Shown here piece after piece: positions 23,907 through 31,961 of a stretch of DNA of 37,136 nt. The translations under genes were made by a program, and so were the position numbers. The stretch lies in NCBI GenBank assembly GCA_027483065.1, contig JAIXVI010000267.1, positions 1 to 37,136 on the forward strand, in the 5' to 3' direction. The notes under the pieces are model-generated. The model had not been told where the DNA came from and did not search any database. It was given only the letters and a program-made list of their open reading frames with translations. The DNA is from Planctomycetaceae bacterium. Lineage in GTDB: Bacteria; Planctomycetota; Phycisphaerae; Phycisphaerales; SM1A02. Each line of letters opens with the position of its first letter. Position 1 is the stretch's first letter.

Positions 23907-25556
23907 TCATCGCGACCTCCCAGTACTTCCGACATCGCGGCCGAACGGGTCACTTTTGCCACGTTGCGGTCGCGATGGCAATACTGAGGGTTCGGTGAGT
24001 TTCGCAGGTTCATTCGCCGAAGGGAATACATCACGCGAAGTTTCTGCGACATCAGATGCCTCAGGCTGCGCCACAGTGACCGATGGGTCAGCATCGTCGG
24101 AATCGTCATCGCGCGTGTCACGTTCTCGACTTGAACCCTCGGTGGCGCGATCAAGCGACGCGAGCCCGAGCGCGCGCGCCGTATCAAGCATGGAAACTTC
24201 GCGGAGATACACGATGCGCGGCGACGGCCCTCCCACTTCGACAATGGCGTCGAATGCCGCGGTCGCGCCTCCGCGCGAACTCGCCGCGGCGGTGCGCTCG
24301 TCAAACGTCGTCAACCTCTCCGTTGCGCCGGCGTCGCCCGCCGCAACTTCAAGCTGTGCCACAACACGGAATCGCCACGCGGTCGAACGCGAAGTCACAC
24401 GTCCCGCAATGCGTGCGTGCTCCTCCGCCGAGAGGACGCGCCGTTCGACGAGCCACGCTGTACTCGTGCGCTCCGCAGCATCGAGCGATTCGCGCACACT
24501 TTCGACACGCTCTGCGAAGCCATCGGGCAACTTCTCAAATCGCGCGAAAGCCTCGAGCACCGGCCGTGGTGCACGAAGGAGATCAAGCCGCGCGGGTGCG
24601 AACGCGCCGGCATGCAACGTCGTGGTCGCGAGAATCTCTTCGCGGCGCGCGAGCGAAACTCCTCGCGCAAGACACGCCTCGGCGAGCGCGCTGTCATCGG
24701 GCTCCGCGCCGATCTTACGTACGACTTCTTCAATCGCTTTCAGTTCCGCTTCATCGAAGGCCTCAAGTGCAGCGTCGCTGCGGCGATCCTCGTCCATCGA
24801 CGTCGTTTGCCCCTCGCGTTCAGCATCTTCTGAACCCGTTGCAGCGACGAGGTCAAGTCGGCTCGCACCACGTCCGTCGACGAGCAACTCGCGCGCGTGT
24901 GCACTCACGAGCGAAATCACCGGAAGTTCCTCGTCCGCTGACGCACGATCACTCTCTGCGGATTCGTCACTCCCACTCGCTCTCCGTAGCGAGCCAAGCA
25001 GGACCTTGAGCGCGCGAACGCGATCTGACTCTGGAAGTTGCGCGAGTACACCTTCCACACTTGTTGCATCGCGACGACCGGCGAGTGCCTTAAAGACCGC
25101 TTCTCGGAGTTCGTCTGATCCGGACGACGCACCCAAGCCCTCAGAGAGAGCACCTGATATCGCTGCATCCATGCGCGCGAGTGGGAACTTCGCACCCTCC
25201 GGCTCCACGAATCCGCCAAGCGGCATCGCCACAAGTTGAACGTCGATGCGTTCTTCGCCATCGATACGCTCGAGCAACTTCGCCTCAAGCTCAGGCGTGT
25301 CGCCCGCGAGGATGCGCGCACGATCACCGGCGAGCGCATCGACTGCGACAGCGACTCCATCCAGCGCTGCATTGCGCAAGCGTTCTTCGGCGATCGATGC
25401 GCGCGACGCCGCCGTTGCAGAGCGTGCCGAGAAGATGCTGCCGGTTGCAATGAGAATCGCCGCTGCGAGAACAACCAGGACTGCGACGAGCACAAAACCC
25501 CGCTGTTTTTCCGCGGAAACATCGAAGCGTGAAGAGGAGGCGTTCAACACGCTCAC
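23907..25556 (-). CDS. gspK: GspK-like minor pseudopilin
   Basis: 549 aa, longer than typical GspK (about 300-330). A prepilin leader of 20 residues ends at RG, followed by FVLVAVLVVLAAAILIA. Position +5 of the mature chain is Ala, not Glu, which is the known hallmark of GspK, the tip pseudopilin. A large alpha-rich central part (about 50-400) fits the GspK globular domain, including a region rich in ERVESVRESLD-type helices. The last 100 residues are acidic and probably disordered. The start overlaps the gspJ stop by 4 nt. GspK caps the I-J-K tip complex that begins pseudopilus assembly. Confidence 0.82.
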   Translation of the reverse strand: MSVLNASSSRFDVSAEKQRGFVLVAVLVVLAAAILIATGSIFSARSATAASRASIAEERLRNAALDGVAVAVDALAGDRARILAGDTPELEAKLLERIDGEERIDVQLVAMPLGGFVEPEGAKFPLARMDAAISGALSEGLGASSGSDELREAVFKALAGRRDATSVEGVLAQLPESDRVRALKVLLGSLRRASGSDESAESDRASADEELPVISLVSAHARELLVDGRGASRLDLVAATGSEDAEREGQTTSMDEDRRSDAALEAFDEAELKAIEEVVRKIGAEPDDSALAEACLARGVSLARREEILATTTLHAGAFAPARLDLLRAPRPVLEAFARFEKLPDGFAERVESVRESLDAAERTSTAWLVERRVLSAEEHARIAGRVTSRSTAWRFRVVAQLEVAAGDAGATERLTTFDERTAAASSRGGATAAFDAIVEVGGPSPRIVYLREVSMLDTARALGLASLDRATEGSSRERDTRDDDSDDADPSVTVAQPEASDVAETSRDVFPSANEPAKLTEPSVLPSRPQRGKSDPFGRDVGSTGRSR

Positions 25557-26350
25557 GGCGTAGCCTCCTCAAAAACATCATCGGTATCGACATCGTCGCG
25601 CGTGCCTGTATTGCCGTTCGACGAACTTTCGCGCTTCGGCTGAGCGCGCGACTCTTCATCACCCGTGATCGCGCGGCGCGCGAGCGGATCCACGCGCGGC
25701 GCTCCCGCGATGCGGAAAAATCGCCGTCGATCTGGAGTGCCTTTGAGTGCGTCTGATGCCAGAGTGTTGGTGACATCAAGCGCTTCGTCGCTCGACACCT
25801 CACGGCTCGGAGGTATCTCTTCGCCAAACCAAATCGAGACTTCGATTCCGACTGGAAACACGCCGTCTTCGCTGCTGTCAAATGCATCGCGCCAACCTCG
25901 TTCACTGAGGTAGCGAATCCGCAGCGCGCGCACCGGAACATCAATGATGTCGCGTCGTTCGCCACGCGCAATCTCGATGCGTCCCGAGCCGTCGAGCATG
26001 CGGACTTCACATCGCTCACGATCTGCGAAGAGTGGCGCATCGCCTTCACCAAGACCAACACCACTCCGCACGATGCGGAGCGTCGATTCGTTTCCACCAA
26101 CACCTGCACCGAATTGCGGGTCGGCTACAACAGCGGTCGCAAGCGCGCGATCGACGAGTGAGAACACGGCATCCGCGCATTCAACGCGCTCAACAGTCGT
26201 TGTAAGTCGCGCGCGCGCATCGCTGAGTTGCACGAGAAAACCAGAGAGAGCGCCAACGAGTGCCGCGATGATGGCAAGTCCGACCATCACTTCGAGCAGC
26301 GTAAATCCGCGCTTCCGCGAGATCGACGAAGCCTGCACGACGGACGTCAT
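25553..26350 (-). CDS. gspJ: GspJ-like minor pseudopilin
   Basis: 265 aa. The 15-residue leader ends in SRKRG and the mature chain starts FTLLEVMVGLAIIAAL, with Glu at +5. Length and place between gspI and gspK fit GspJ. The globular part has VRALRIRYLSERGW and VGIEVSIWFGEE, of the kind seen in GspJ beta-sheets. The last 60 residues are charged and low in complexity. It overlaps both neighbours by 4 nt, so translation is probably coupled. Confidence 0.82.
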   Translation of the reverse strand: MTSVVQASSISRKRGFTLLEVMVGLAIIAALVGALSGFLVQLSDARARLTTTVERVECADAVFSLVDRALATAVVADPQFGAGVGGNESTLRIVRSGVGLGEGDAPLFADRERCEVRMLDGSGRIEIARGERRDIIDVPVRALRIRYLSERGWRDAFDSSEDGVFPVGIEVSIWFGEEIPPSREVSSDEALDVTNTLASDALKGTPDRRRFFRIAGAPRVDPLARRAITGDEESRAQPKRESSSNGNTGTRDDVDTDDVFEEATP

Positions 26351-26883
26351 CGCGAGCCCCGTTCTGATGCGCTTTCATCTCCCGCCACAACGCGATCGAC
26401 GGTCGTGATGATTGTTCCATTTCCATCATCGCCACCGTCGCGCGCACGCACCGTGGCACGCGCGAGCACGACGCGTTCACCCGTGCCGAGTGGTAGCAAT
26501 TCAAGCGAAACCGCGAGGTCAGAATCGGAACCTCCGGCTGTCGCGCCATCGCTCCCCCCAAGGTCATTACCCGCTCGATCGCCACCATCAAGGTCGCCGA
26601 CCGCGATCAATCCTGCATCGAGTTCGGCGATGCGTGACTGCGCAAGATCCATCGCACGTGCGCGAAGATCGGCACGACGAGCTCCATCGACCGCGCTTCG
26701 CATTGCGCCGAGGACGAGTACCGCGCCACCGACAAAGAGCGCAATCGCGAGGAGAAGTTCAAGCAGAATTCCGCCGCGAAGTTCGCGCGCGCATGTACGT
26801 CGCAGTGCACAGGCATCTGTTCGTCGCCGCACAACGATCGAGGTTTCCGAGCGCAACATCGCCGAAGCGTTCGCCTCGCGCAT
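26347..26883 (-). CDS. gspI: GspI-like minor pseudopilin
   Basis: 178 aa. The leader is long (about 37 residues) and basic, and the hydrophobic helix reads GILLELLLAIALFVGGAVL. If the peptidase cuts after the first glycine of the GG pair, the mature chain starts with Gly and has Glu at +5; cutting after the second would shift Glu to +4. Gly at +1 is unusual. The helix is followed by SRIAELDAG and a Gly/Asp-rich loop. A later start at the internal ATG (residue 9) is possible. It starts 5 nt after the gspH stop and overlaps gspJ by 4 nt. Confidence 0.72.
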   Translation of the reverse strand: MREANASAMLRSETSIVVRRRTDACALRRTCARELRGGILLELLLAIALFVGGAVLVLGAMRSAVDGARRADLRARAMDLAQSRIAELDAGLIAVGDLDGGDRAGNDLGGSDGATAGGSDSDLAVSLELLPLGTGERVVLARATVRARDGGDDGNGTIITTVDRVVAGDESASERGSR

Positions 26884-26888
26884 CGCGG

Positions 26889-27662
26889 TCAGCGCGAACG
26901 CGCCGCCCCCGAACTTTCACGCGCGCCAACAGGCTTCCCACGTGGATATGAGTCACGCGCGTCGGAAGAGTCCTCCGACATGCCACTCTCTGGAAGGTCA
27001 AACTCGGGACGAACGAACTCTTCGAGTTCATTCGCTGGGCGCTTCGATTGTTCGACGACGCGCGCGCGTCCTGTGGCGCGATCAACACGCATGGAGCGAG
27101 CAACACCCGCATCCGTTCGCAACATGAAGATCGGCGCCGTCAGCACCGTTCCGTCGGGAAGAAACAGTGCGAGGGTTTGGCCCGCGAACGAGCCTTCCGT
27201 ATCTTCATTCGCACCATCCTCCGAAGATGCGTCAGAAGATGCATCGTCGTTCACAGCATCCACCGCGAGCGACATGCCATTCGGCAACGAGAACGAAGCC
27301 CATTCCGCGTCGATCGAAGATTGCGGAAAACCGTCCTTCGTGAGGAAATCTCCGCGCGAAACGCCTTCACCTTCATCGATCGCCGAGAGATCAATCCAAC
27401 GCGCTTCAATACTCCGTTGACCGTCGGTATCCGAAGCAACGACCTCGACCGCACGACCTTCTTCGCGTGCGGCTGCACGCGCCATCAACATCTGCATCGC
27501 GATGCGATCGCCCGCGTCATCAAGTTCGCGACTTCCGAGCCAGCCGAGCGTCCACGGGACGGCGACCGCCGAGATTGCAACCACAATGCCGATCGCTACG
27601 AGGATCTCCACAATGGAAAGTCCGCGGCGACGCAGTGAAGTTGAAGACGAAAGACTCGGCAT
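26889..27662 (-). CDS. gspH: GspH-like minor pseudopilin
   Basis: 257 aa from the ATG at 27660-27662. The 14-residue leader ends in LRRRG and the mature helix reads LSIVEILVAIGIVVAISAVAVP, with Glu at +5. The segment AARAAAREEGRAVEVV and LFLPDGTVLTAP fit GspH-type pseudopilins. A TTG codon at 27735-27737 overlaps the gspG stop and would add 25 residues including a GFKLGFKLGF repeat; I prefer the ATG because it gives a normal leader. The C-terminal 60 residues are charged and probably unstructured. The ATG is directly preceded by a 12-bp tandem repeat. Confidence 0.75.
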   Translation of the reverse strand: MPSLSSSTSLRRRGLSIVEILVAIGIVVAISAVAVPWTLGWLGSRELDDAGDRIAMQMLMARAAAREEGRAVEVVASDTDGQRSIEARWIDLSAIDEGEGVSRGDFLTKDGFPQSSIDAEWASFSLPNGMSLAVDAVNDDASSDASSEDGANEDTEGSFAGQTLALFLPDGTVLTAPIFMLRTDAGVARSMRVDRATGRARVVEQSKRPANELEEFVRPEFDLPESGMSEDSSDARDSYPRGKPVGARESSGAARSR

Positions 27663-27694
27663 GAAACCCAACTTGAAACCCAACTTGAAACCCA
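27663..27694. repeat. 12-bp tandem repeat at the gspH start
   Basis: The unit GAAACCCAACTT occurs at 27663-27674 and 27675-27686, with eight bases of a third at 27687-27694. It abuts the gspH ATG, taking the place where a ribosome binding site would be. No purine-rich Shine-Dalgarno is visible there. Confidence 0.85.
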
Positions 27695-27733
27695 CGCAAG
27701 TCGTCTGTCTAGAGCGCGTGGCCCTCGCGAGTG

Positions 27734-28294
27734 TCAACCGCCCGACGCCGCGCCCGACGATCCGCCCGACGAACCACCGCTGAAATCACTGAATTCGCCG
27801 TCGCCTTGCTCGCGACGTCCATCGTGATTCGTGATGTCATCCTCGGTGCCTTCTTGCTTGTCCGGCCCGATCGAAATGATGTCGTAGTTCTGACCTTCGA
27901 TGATGGTGCTCGGCGCGCGGAAGATCCACTCGCTGCCCCACGTGTCCTTGGGCTTCGGTTCCTTGAGATACGGCTCGCCGTACTTCGCCTTGTCTTCGTC
28001 GTTTGCGATCGCTTCCTTCGACCAGAGCACGGCAAGGCCTTCTTCCTCCGTCGGGAAACGCTTCATTTCCACACGGAATCGATCGAGCGCATCTTCGAAG
28101 GTCTTCAACTGGACGCGCGTGAGTTGCACGTCGGCCTTCTCACTCGCACCGAGCACATTCACGAGCACGAGGCTGCCAATCGCAAGCAGGATGCCGATCA
28201 CGATCAAGAGCTCAAGGATGGTGAAACCTGAGCGGCGGACGGCACGACGGCGAGACGCAGATTTCGACAGGGAATTCGACAGGGAGTTCGACAT
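27734..28294 (-). CDS. gspG: Major pseudopilin GspG
   Basis: 186 aa. The leader ends in RRSG and the mature chain begins FTILELLIVIGILLAIGSL, with Glu at +5. The GspG core is evident: LKTFEDALDRFRVEMKRFPT, EGLAVLW, PYLKEPKPKDTWGSEW, NYDIISIGPD and a D/E-rich stretch at the place of the calcium site. A Gly/Ser-rich tail extends it past the usual length of about 140. The ATG at 28292-28294 is chosen because GGAG lies 6-9 nt upstream; the ATGs at 28315 and 28393 have no such site. It should polymerise into the pseudopilus. It lies 189 bp after gspF. Confidence 0.9.
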   Translation of the reverse strand: MSNSLSNSLSKSASRRRAVRRSGFTILELLIVIGILLAIGSLVLVNVLGASEKADVQLTRVQLKTFEDALDRFRVEMKRFPTEEEGLAVLWSKEAIANDEDKAKYGEPYLKEPKPKDTWGSEWIFRAPSTIIEGQNYDIISIGPDKQEGTEDDITNHDGRREQGDGEFSDFSGGSSGGSSGAASGG

Positions 28295-28298
28295 GGAA
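28263..28298. repeat. 12-bp tandem repeat at the gspG start
   Basis: Three units of TTCGACAGGGAA-type sequence at 28263-28274, 28275-28286 and 28287-28298, the second and third each with a single change. The gspG start codon lies in the third unit, and the repeat encodes an SNSL-SNSL leader. Confidence 0.85.
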
Positions 28299-28464
28299 TT
28301 CTCCAGAGTGGACATTGGGGAGGCGAGTTTACCGCTCCACTCTCCCTGCGCGGCGAGATCGAACGATCGGAGAAGAAAATCCACGGAAGGCATGCGAGGC
28401 TTTATCGGTCACATTGCGACGACAAACGATGCGTTCATCCACGCAACTTCTGAAGAGCAACGGC

Positions 28465-28476
28465 CGGTGCGCACCG
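28465..28476. promoter_or_regulatory. Perfect 12-bp palindrome between gspF and gspG
   Basis: CGGTGCGCACCG is its own reverse complement. It lies just after the gspF stop. It may be a weak hairpin or a binding site; no T-run follows on the minus strand. No clear promoter was found in the 189-bp gap. Confidence 0.3.
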
Positions 28477-28483
28477 CAACAAG

Positions 28484-29722
28484 TCAGAGTTGTGACGACA
28501 TCCGCATCATCGGCACGACCAGTGCGACAAAGATGAACATCACCACGCATGCGATGAGAAGCAGCATCGCGGGCTCCATCAACTTCAAGAGCGTTGCGAG
28601 CATGCGATCGATGCGCGACTCAAGCGTGTCTGCAAGTCGCACAAGAACCGATGGCAAATTGTTGGCGCTTTCGCCAACAGAAATCATTTCAATGACGTCT
28701 TCGCTGAAGAACCCGCTCGCAGCGAGCGGTTCCGCGAGTGGCTCGCCGTGTCGTACCGATTCTGCGGCGCGCTCGATCGCTGTCGCAAGAATGGGGTTTC
28801 CCGCGCTTTCCCGCGCAATTTCAAGTGCAGAGAGCATCGGAATGCCGTTCTCGAGAAGCGTTCCGAGCATGCGCGCGAAACGCGCGACGGCAATCGACGA
28901 GAGCAACGTTCCGATGAACGGCAGCCGCATCGCGCGTGCAAGAAGCGCAAGACGCACCGAGCTCGATCGAAACACAAACCATGCGATCACAAGGAGCGCG
29001 CACATCGCAATTGCCGCAAGCCACGGGCTTCCTGTGACAAATGCACTCATGCCAAGAAGCAGCCGCGTTGGCAGCGGCAGCTCTGGCATCTTCGAGAAGT
29101 ATTCCTCGAATTTCGGCACAAAGAAGACGAGTGACGCGATGACCACGCCCGCTCCAACAAGGAGGAGCACAACGGGATAGAGCAGATTGCCGAGGACACG
29201 CCCGCGAAGATCTGCTTGTTGTTCGAGAAGCGTTGCGAGTCGCGCAAGCACATTTTCGAGAAACGCGCCGCGTTCGCCCGCGCGAACCATCGCGACGTGC
29301 ACTGCAGCAAAGACGCGTTCATCGCGCGACATGGCGTCCGCCAGTCGATCGCCCGATGCGATGCCGTCAGCGACTGCGCCCCACGATGCTGCGAGCGCTG
29401 GGCTCGACTTCGATCGCGCAAGAAGGCGCAATGCGCGAAGGAGCGGTACGCCCGAGCGCAAAAGTTCAGAGAGTTGTCGGTAGCTCGCCGCGAGCGCGCG
29501 CACGCCGACACGCTTTCCGCGGCGCGGCGCGGCAGCGGGTGAAATCTCGATCGGCGAGAGTCCGCGTGCAGCGAGATCGCCGAACATCGCTGATTCGTTC
29601 GCCGCGTCGGCGCGTCCTTTGACGCGTCGTCCGTCGGCACTCCGTGCGATGTAGGCGTAGGTCGGCACGGCGAGATTGTAAAAGCCGCGCGCGCCGTTTC
29701 CGGCGCGCAAGGCCACATGCAT
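28484..29722 (-). CDS. gspF: Inner-membrane platform protein GspF
   Basis: 412 aa, normal for GspF/PilC. After a short N-terminal region (TYAYIARSADGRRVKG) come two T2SSF domains. The first has SGVPLLRALRLLA, MVRAGERGAFLENVL and a membrane helix at GRVLGNLLYPVVLLLVGAG. The second has FARMLGTLLENGIPML, VGESANNLPSVL and the C-terminal helix near MEPAMLLLIACVVMFIFVALV. GspF anchors the pseudopilus assembly platform and contacts GspE and GspL. An ATG at 29722 has GGGGGAA 8 nt upstream; a GTG at 29668 would start right at the conserved PTYAYIA and is the alternative. It is the first machine gene in the array. Confidence 0.92.
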   Translation of the reverse strand: MHVALRAGNGARGFYNLAVPTYAYIARSADGRRVKGRADAANESAMFGDLAARGLSPIEISPAAAPRRGKRVGVRALAASYRQLSELLRSGVPLLRALRLLARSKSSPALAASWGAVADGIASGDRLADAMSRDERVFAAVHVAMVRAGERGAFLENVLARLATLLEQQADLRGRVLGNLLYPVVLLLVGAGVVIASLVFFVPKFEEYFSKMPELPLPTRLLLGMSAFVTGSPWLAAIAMCALLVIAWFVFRSSSVRLALLARAMRLPFIGTLLSSIAVARFARMLGTLLENGIPMLSALEIARESAGNPILATAIERAAESVRHGEPLAEPLAASGFFSEDVIEMISVGESANNLPSVLVRLADTLESRIDRMLATLLKLMEPAMLLLIACVVMFIFVALVVPMMRMSSQL

Positions 29723-29764
29723 CGATCGTTCCCCCGGAAAGAGGAATTCATTTCTTCAAAGCGT

Positions 29765-29818
29765 GTCTTGATGGCGCGTTTCGCGTTGCAAACGCGCAGA
29801 AACTGGCGACTTCAAGAC
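29765..29818 (-). terminator. Double inverted repeat between the PEP-CTERM-like gene and gspF
   Basis: An inner stem GCGCGTTT/AAACGCGC (29774-29781/29790-29797) and an outer one GTCTTGA/TCAAGAC (29765-29771/29812-29818) are both perfect. On the minus strand the structure follows the PEP-CTERM-like gene by about 30 nt and precedes gspF by about 40 nt. There is no immediate T-run, so it may be a partial terminator or an mRNA-stabilising element rather than a full stop. Confidence 0.45.
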
Positions 29819-29845
29819 GAGTTCGCGGACGCGCGCTTCGCGGTC

Positions 29846-30673
29846 TCAGCGGCGACGGCGTGCAACGAAGCCTGCGAGCGCGATCAGCGCGATGGCGCCT
29901 GGAGCTGGAACTGCAGCCTGTTCGAAGACGAGTTCAACACCCCACTTCTCACCGAGGCCGGCTTCGCTGACTTCGAGGGCGATTCCTTGCGAGATCAGAA
30001 GACCACCGTAGGTTGGGTCGGTTCCGCCGCTTTGGCCTTCATTCTGCTGGCCGCCGCCCCATTGGCCCATACCCGTGCCGCTGCCTTCACCGGTACCGGA
30101 ACCAGAGCCCGATCCAGAGCCAGAGCCCGAGCCACCGGTCGTGCCGGGGTTGTGAAGGAAGCCGCTGAACTGCATGATCGCGCGGCCGTTTGCTCCGAGC
30201 GAAACGAAGTGTTGGCTGTTGAAGTGCTGGTCACCGCTCACAGCGTCGCAGGTGTAGGTGCGGTTGCGAATCGTGTCGGACGATTCGGCAGCGTGCTCCG
30301 CCACACCGCCGCTGTACGAGAACTGCACGTTGCCCGTAGGAATCGCACCGGCGATGCGCATCATATCGATGTCGGCGCCAGGGCTCCAGTTGCTGTAGCT
30401 GTTGCCGCCTGCGTCGTAGACGCGCACTTCAGTGAGCGCGAGGTCGCCACCGAGGCTCATCACGATGGCGTTGAGGTCGAAGCGCGTCACGGTGCGTGTC
30501 GCGGAAGGATCAAGCGAACTCGAGACCGCGGAAGCGAAGGCGCCGGTGTACTCGATCATCGGACGCGGCGAAATCTGGCGCACAGTTCCGACGTTGACGA
30601 CGATGGCGGCACTCGAGAGCGACGCGACGGTGAGCGAAGCAAGAACGCTAGCGATGGCAGTGTGGCGATGCAT
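29846..30673 (-). CDS. Secreted protein with PEP-CTERM-like sorting tail
   Basis: 275 aa. A signal peptide is clear (MHRHTAIASVLASLTVASLSSA, residues 1-22). The body is beta-rich and ends at about 180. A Gly/Ser repeat linker (about 180-215, GSGSGSG then GTGEGSGTG) and a Gln/Gly-rich piece follow. The C-terminus (255-275) is VPAPGA, a short hydrophobic helix, then RRRR, the planctomycete variant of the PEP-CTERM tail that is read by exosortase-type systems. AAAGGA-type purines lie about 11 nt before the ATG. No enzyme family was recognised. Being directly upstream of gspF on the same strand, it may be exported by, or be regulated with, that machine; this is inference. Confidence 0.8.
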   Translation of the reverse strand: MHRHTAIASVLASLTVASLSSAAIVVNVGTVRQISPRPMIEYTGAFASAVSSSLDPSATRTVTRFDLNAIVMSLGGDLALTEVRVYDAGGNSYSNWSPGADIDMMRIAGAIPTGNVQFSYSGGVAEHAAESSDTIRNRTYTCDAVSGDQHFNSQHFVSLGANGRAIMQFSGFLHNPGTTGGSGSGSGSGSGSGTGEGSGTGMGQWGGGQQNEGQSGGTDPTYGGLLISQGIALEVSEAGLGEKWGVELVFEQAAVPAPGAIALIALAGFVARRRR

Positions 30674-30745
30674 GTTTCAAGATGTCCTTTCGATGTCCGC
30701 GCTTCGGCGTCCGCGGGAGCGACCGTGCTCCGTGTGGCGGGCGTG

Positions 30746-30790
30746 CGCTTGACACTGGAAGAGTGCATTGCACTGCGGCAATTCCAAGCG
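30746..30790. promoter_or_regulatory. 45-nt imperfect palindrome between divergent genes
   Basis: Outer arms CGCTTG (30746-30751) and CAAGCG (30785-30790) and inner arms AGTGCA/TGCACT (30762-30767/30769-30774) share the same centre at 30768. The arms between them pair poorly. A TTGACA hexamer lies in it on the plus strand, without an obvious -10. It could be an operator for either divergent gene. The remainder of 30674-30939 shows only a 15-bp direct repeat at 30900-30914 and 30920-30934. Confidence 0.35.
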
Positions 30791-30939
30791 ACTTGAGCGT
30801 GCAACTGCGTTTCGTGGGTGGGCCCGTATCGCTCGTGCAGCCTGTGCGGGCGCGGAGGAACTTCACGCGACGAACTGTGCGCTCTGTCCGGTTTATGCGG
30901 CGCCGCTACGCTGCCCGGCGCGCCGCTACGCTGCTCGTC

Positions 30940-31875
30940 ATGCGCGTTGTCAGCCTTCTTCCTTCTGCGACGGAACTACTCGCGAGTGTTGTCGATGCGG
31001 AAACGCTCGCGCAGACACTCGTTGGCCGAAGTCATGAGTGCGATTTTCCTGCGGGCCTCGATGCGGTACCGATCCTCACCAAGGCGCGCACGCACGGCGG
31101 TACTTCTGCAGAGATCGATGCTGAAGTGAGCGCAGCGCTCGCCGCAGGTACAGAGACTGGAACGAGCCTGTATGAGCTCGATGAACAGCTCTTGGCGGAA
31201 CTCGCGCCCGACGTGATCCTCACGCAGAGTCTCTGCGATGTCTGTTCGATTGATCTACGCACGGTTGAACGCATTGCTGCGAAACTGCCGAAGCGCCCAG
31301 TCGTCGTGAATCTCGATCCGAAGAGCATCTTTGATGTGTTCGACGATCTCTTGCGCGTCGGCGAAGCATGTGGCCTGGCGCAACGCGCAGAGAATGCGAT
31401 GGTTGCACTGCGTGCACGCTATTGGAGCGCGGTCGACTACGTGAATCCGTACGTCCCCGGGCCGGAAGTGCTTTTTCTCGAATGGACTGATCCGCCGTTC
31501 TGTGGTGGACATTGGACGCCTGCGCTCATCGAAGCAGCGGGCGCGCGACACTCACTGAATGCGGCTGGTGTGAAATCGCGGCGTTTGACACCAGAAGAGA
31601 TTCTTGAGTCGGCACCGGAGCGCGTTGTGGTCTGTCCCTGTGGATTCGATCTCGCGCGCACGCGCGCGGAGTTCGCAGCGCTTGAGAAGACACGCTGGTG
31701 GCCACTGCTTCCCGCCGTTCTGGAGGCGAAGCCCGGTTCGATCGCACTCGTCGATGGGAACCAGATGTTCAACCGCCCCGGCCCGAGGCTCGTCGACGCG
31801 TTTGAATGGCTCGTCGCGTGGATCAATGGGCGCGACGAACTTTCGCCAGCGGGTTTCCCGGTCGAGTACCGCTAA
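30940..31875 (+). CDS. BtuF-like cobalamin-binding protein without signal peptide
   Basis: 311 aa, of the periplasmic-binding-protein superfamily used by ABC importers of vitamin B12 and siderophores. It begins MRVVSLLPSATELL, the family start, and carries GRSHECDFPAG, PDVILTQSLCDVCSID with a CxxC pair, VLFLEWTDPPFCGGHWTP and RPGPRLVDAFEWL. These are typical of a widespread subgroup annotated as cobalamin-binding protein. No signal peptide or lipobox precedes the domain, so it may be cytosolic. No ABC permease, ATPase or cobalamin riboswitch lies nearby. The ATG at 30940 was chosen over upstream in-frame codons because the domain begins exactly there. Confidence 0.82.
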   Translation: MRVVSLLPSATELLASVVDAETLAQTLVGRSHECDFPAGLDAVPILTKARTHGGTSAEIDAEVSAALAAGTETGTSLYELDEQLLAELAPDVILTQSLCDVCSIDLRTVERIAAKLPKRPVVVNLDPKSIFDVFDDLLRVGEACGLAQRAENAMVALRARYWSAVDYVNPYVPGPEVLFLEWTDPPFCGGHWTPALIEAAGARHSLNAAGVKSRRLTPEEILESAPERVVVCPCGFDLARTRAEFAALEKTRWWPLLPAVLEAKPGSIALVDGNQMFNRPGPRLVDAFEWLVAWINGRDELSPAGFPVEYR

Positions 31876-31961
31876 ACCGAGCAACGCTCAACACTGTGGA
31901 AGTGTTTGGACGACTTTGAAAGACTGCTGAAACCGCGCATGCAGAGTGGTAGGCTGTCGTC

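Noticed and set aside
30674-30939. Cobalamin riboswitch before the BtuF-like gene
   Set aside because: No B12-box-like GCCACTG word or extended fold was seen, and the region is short.
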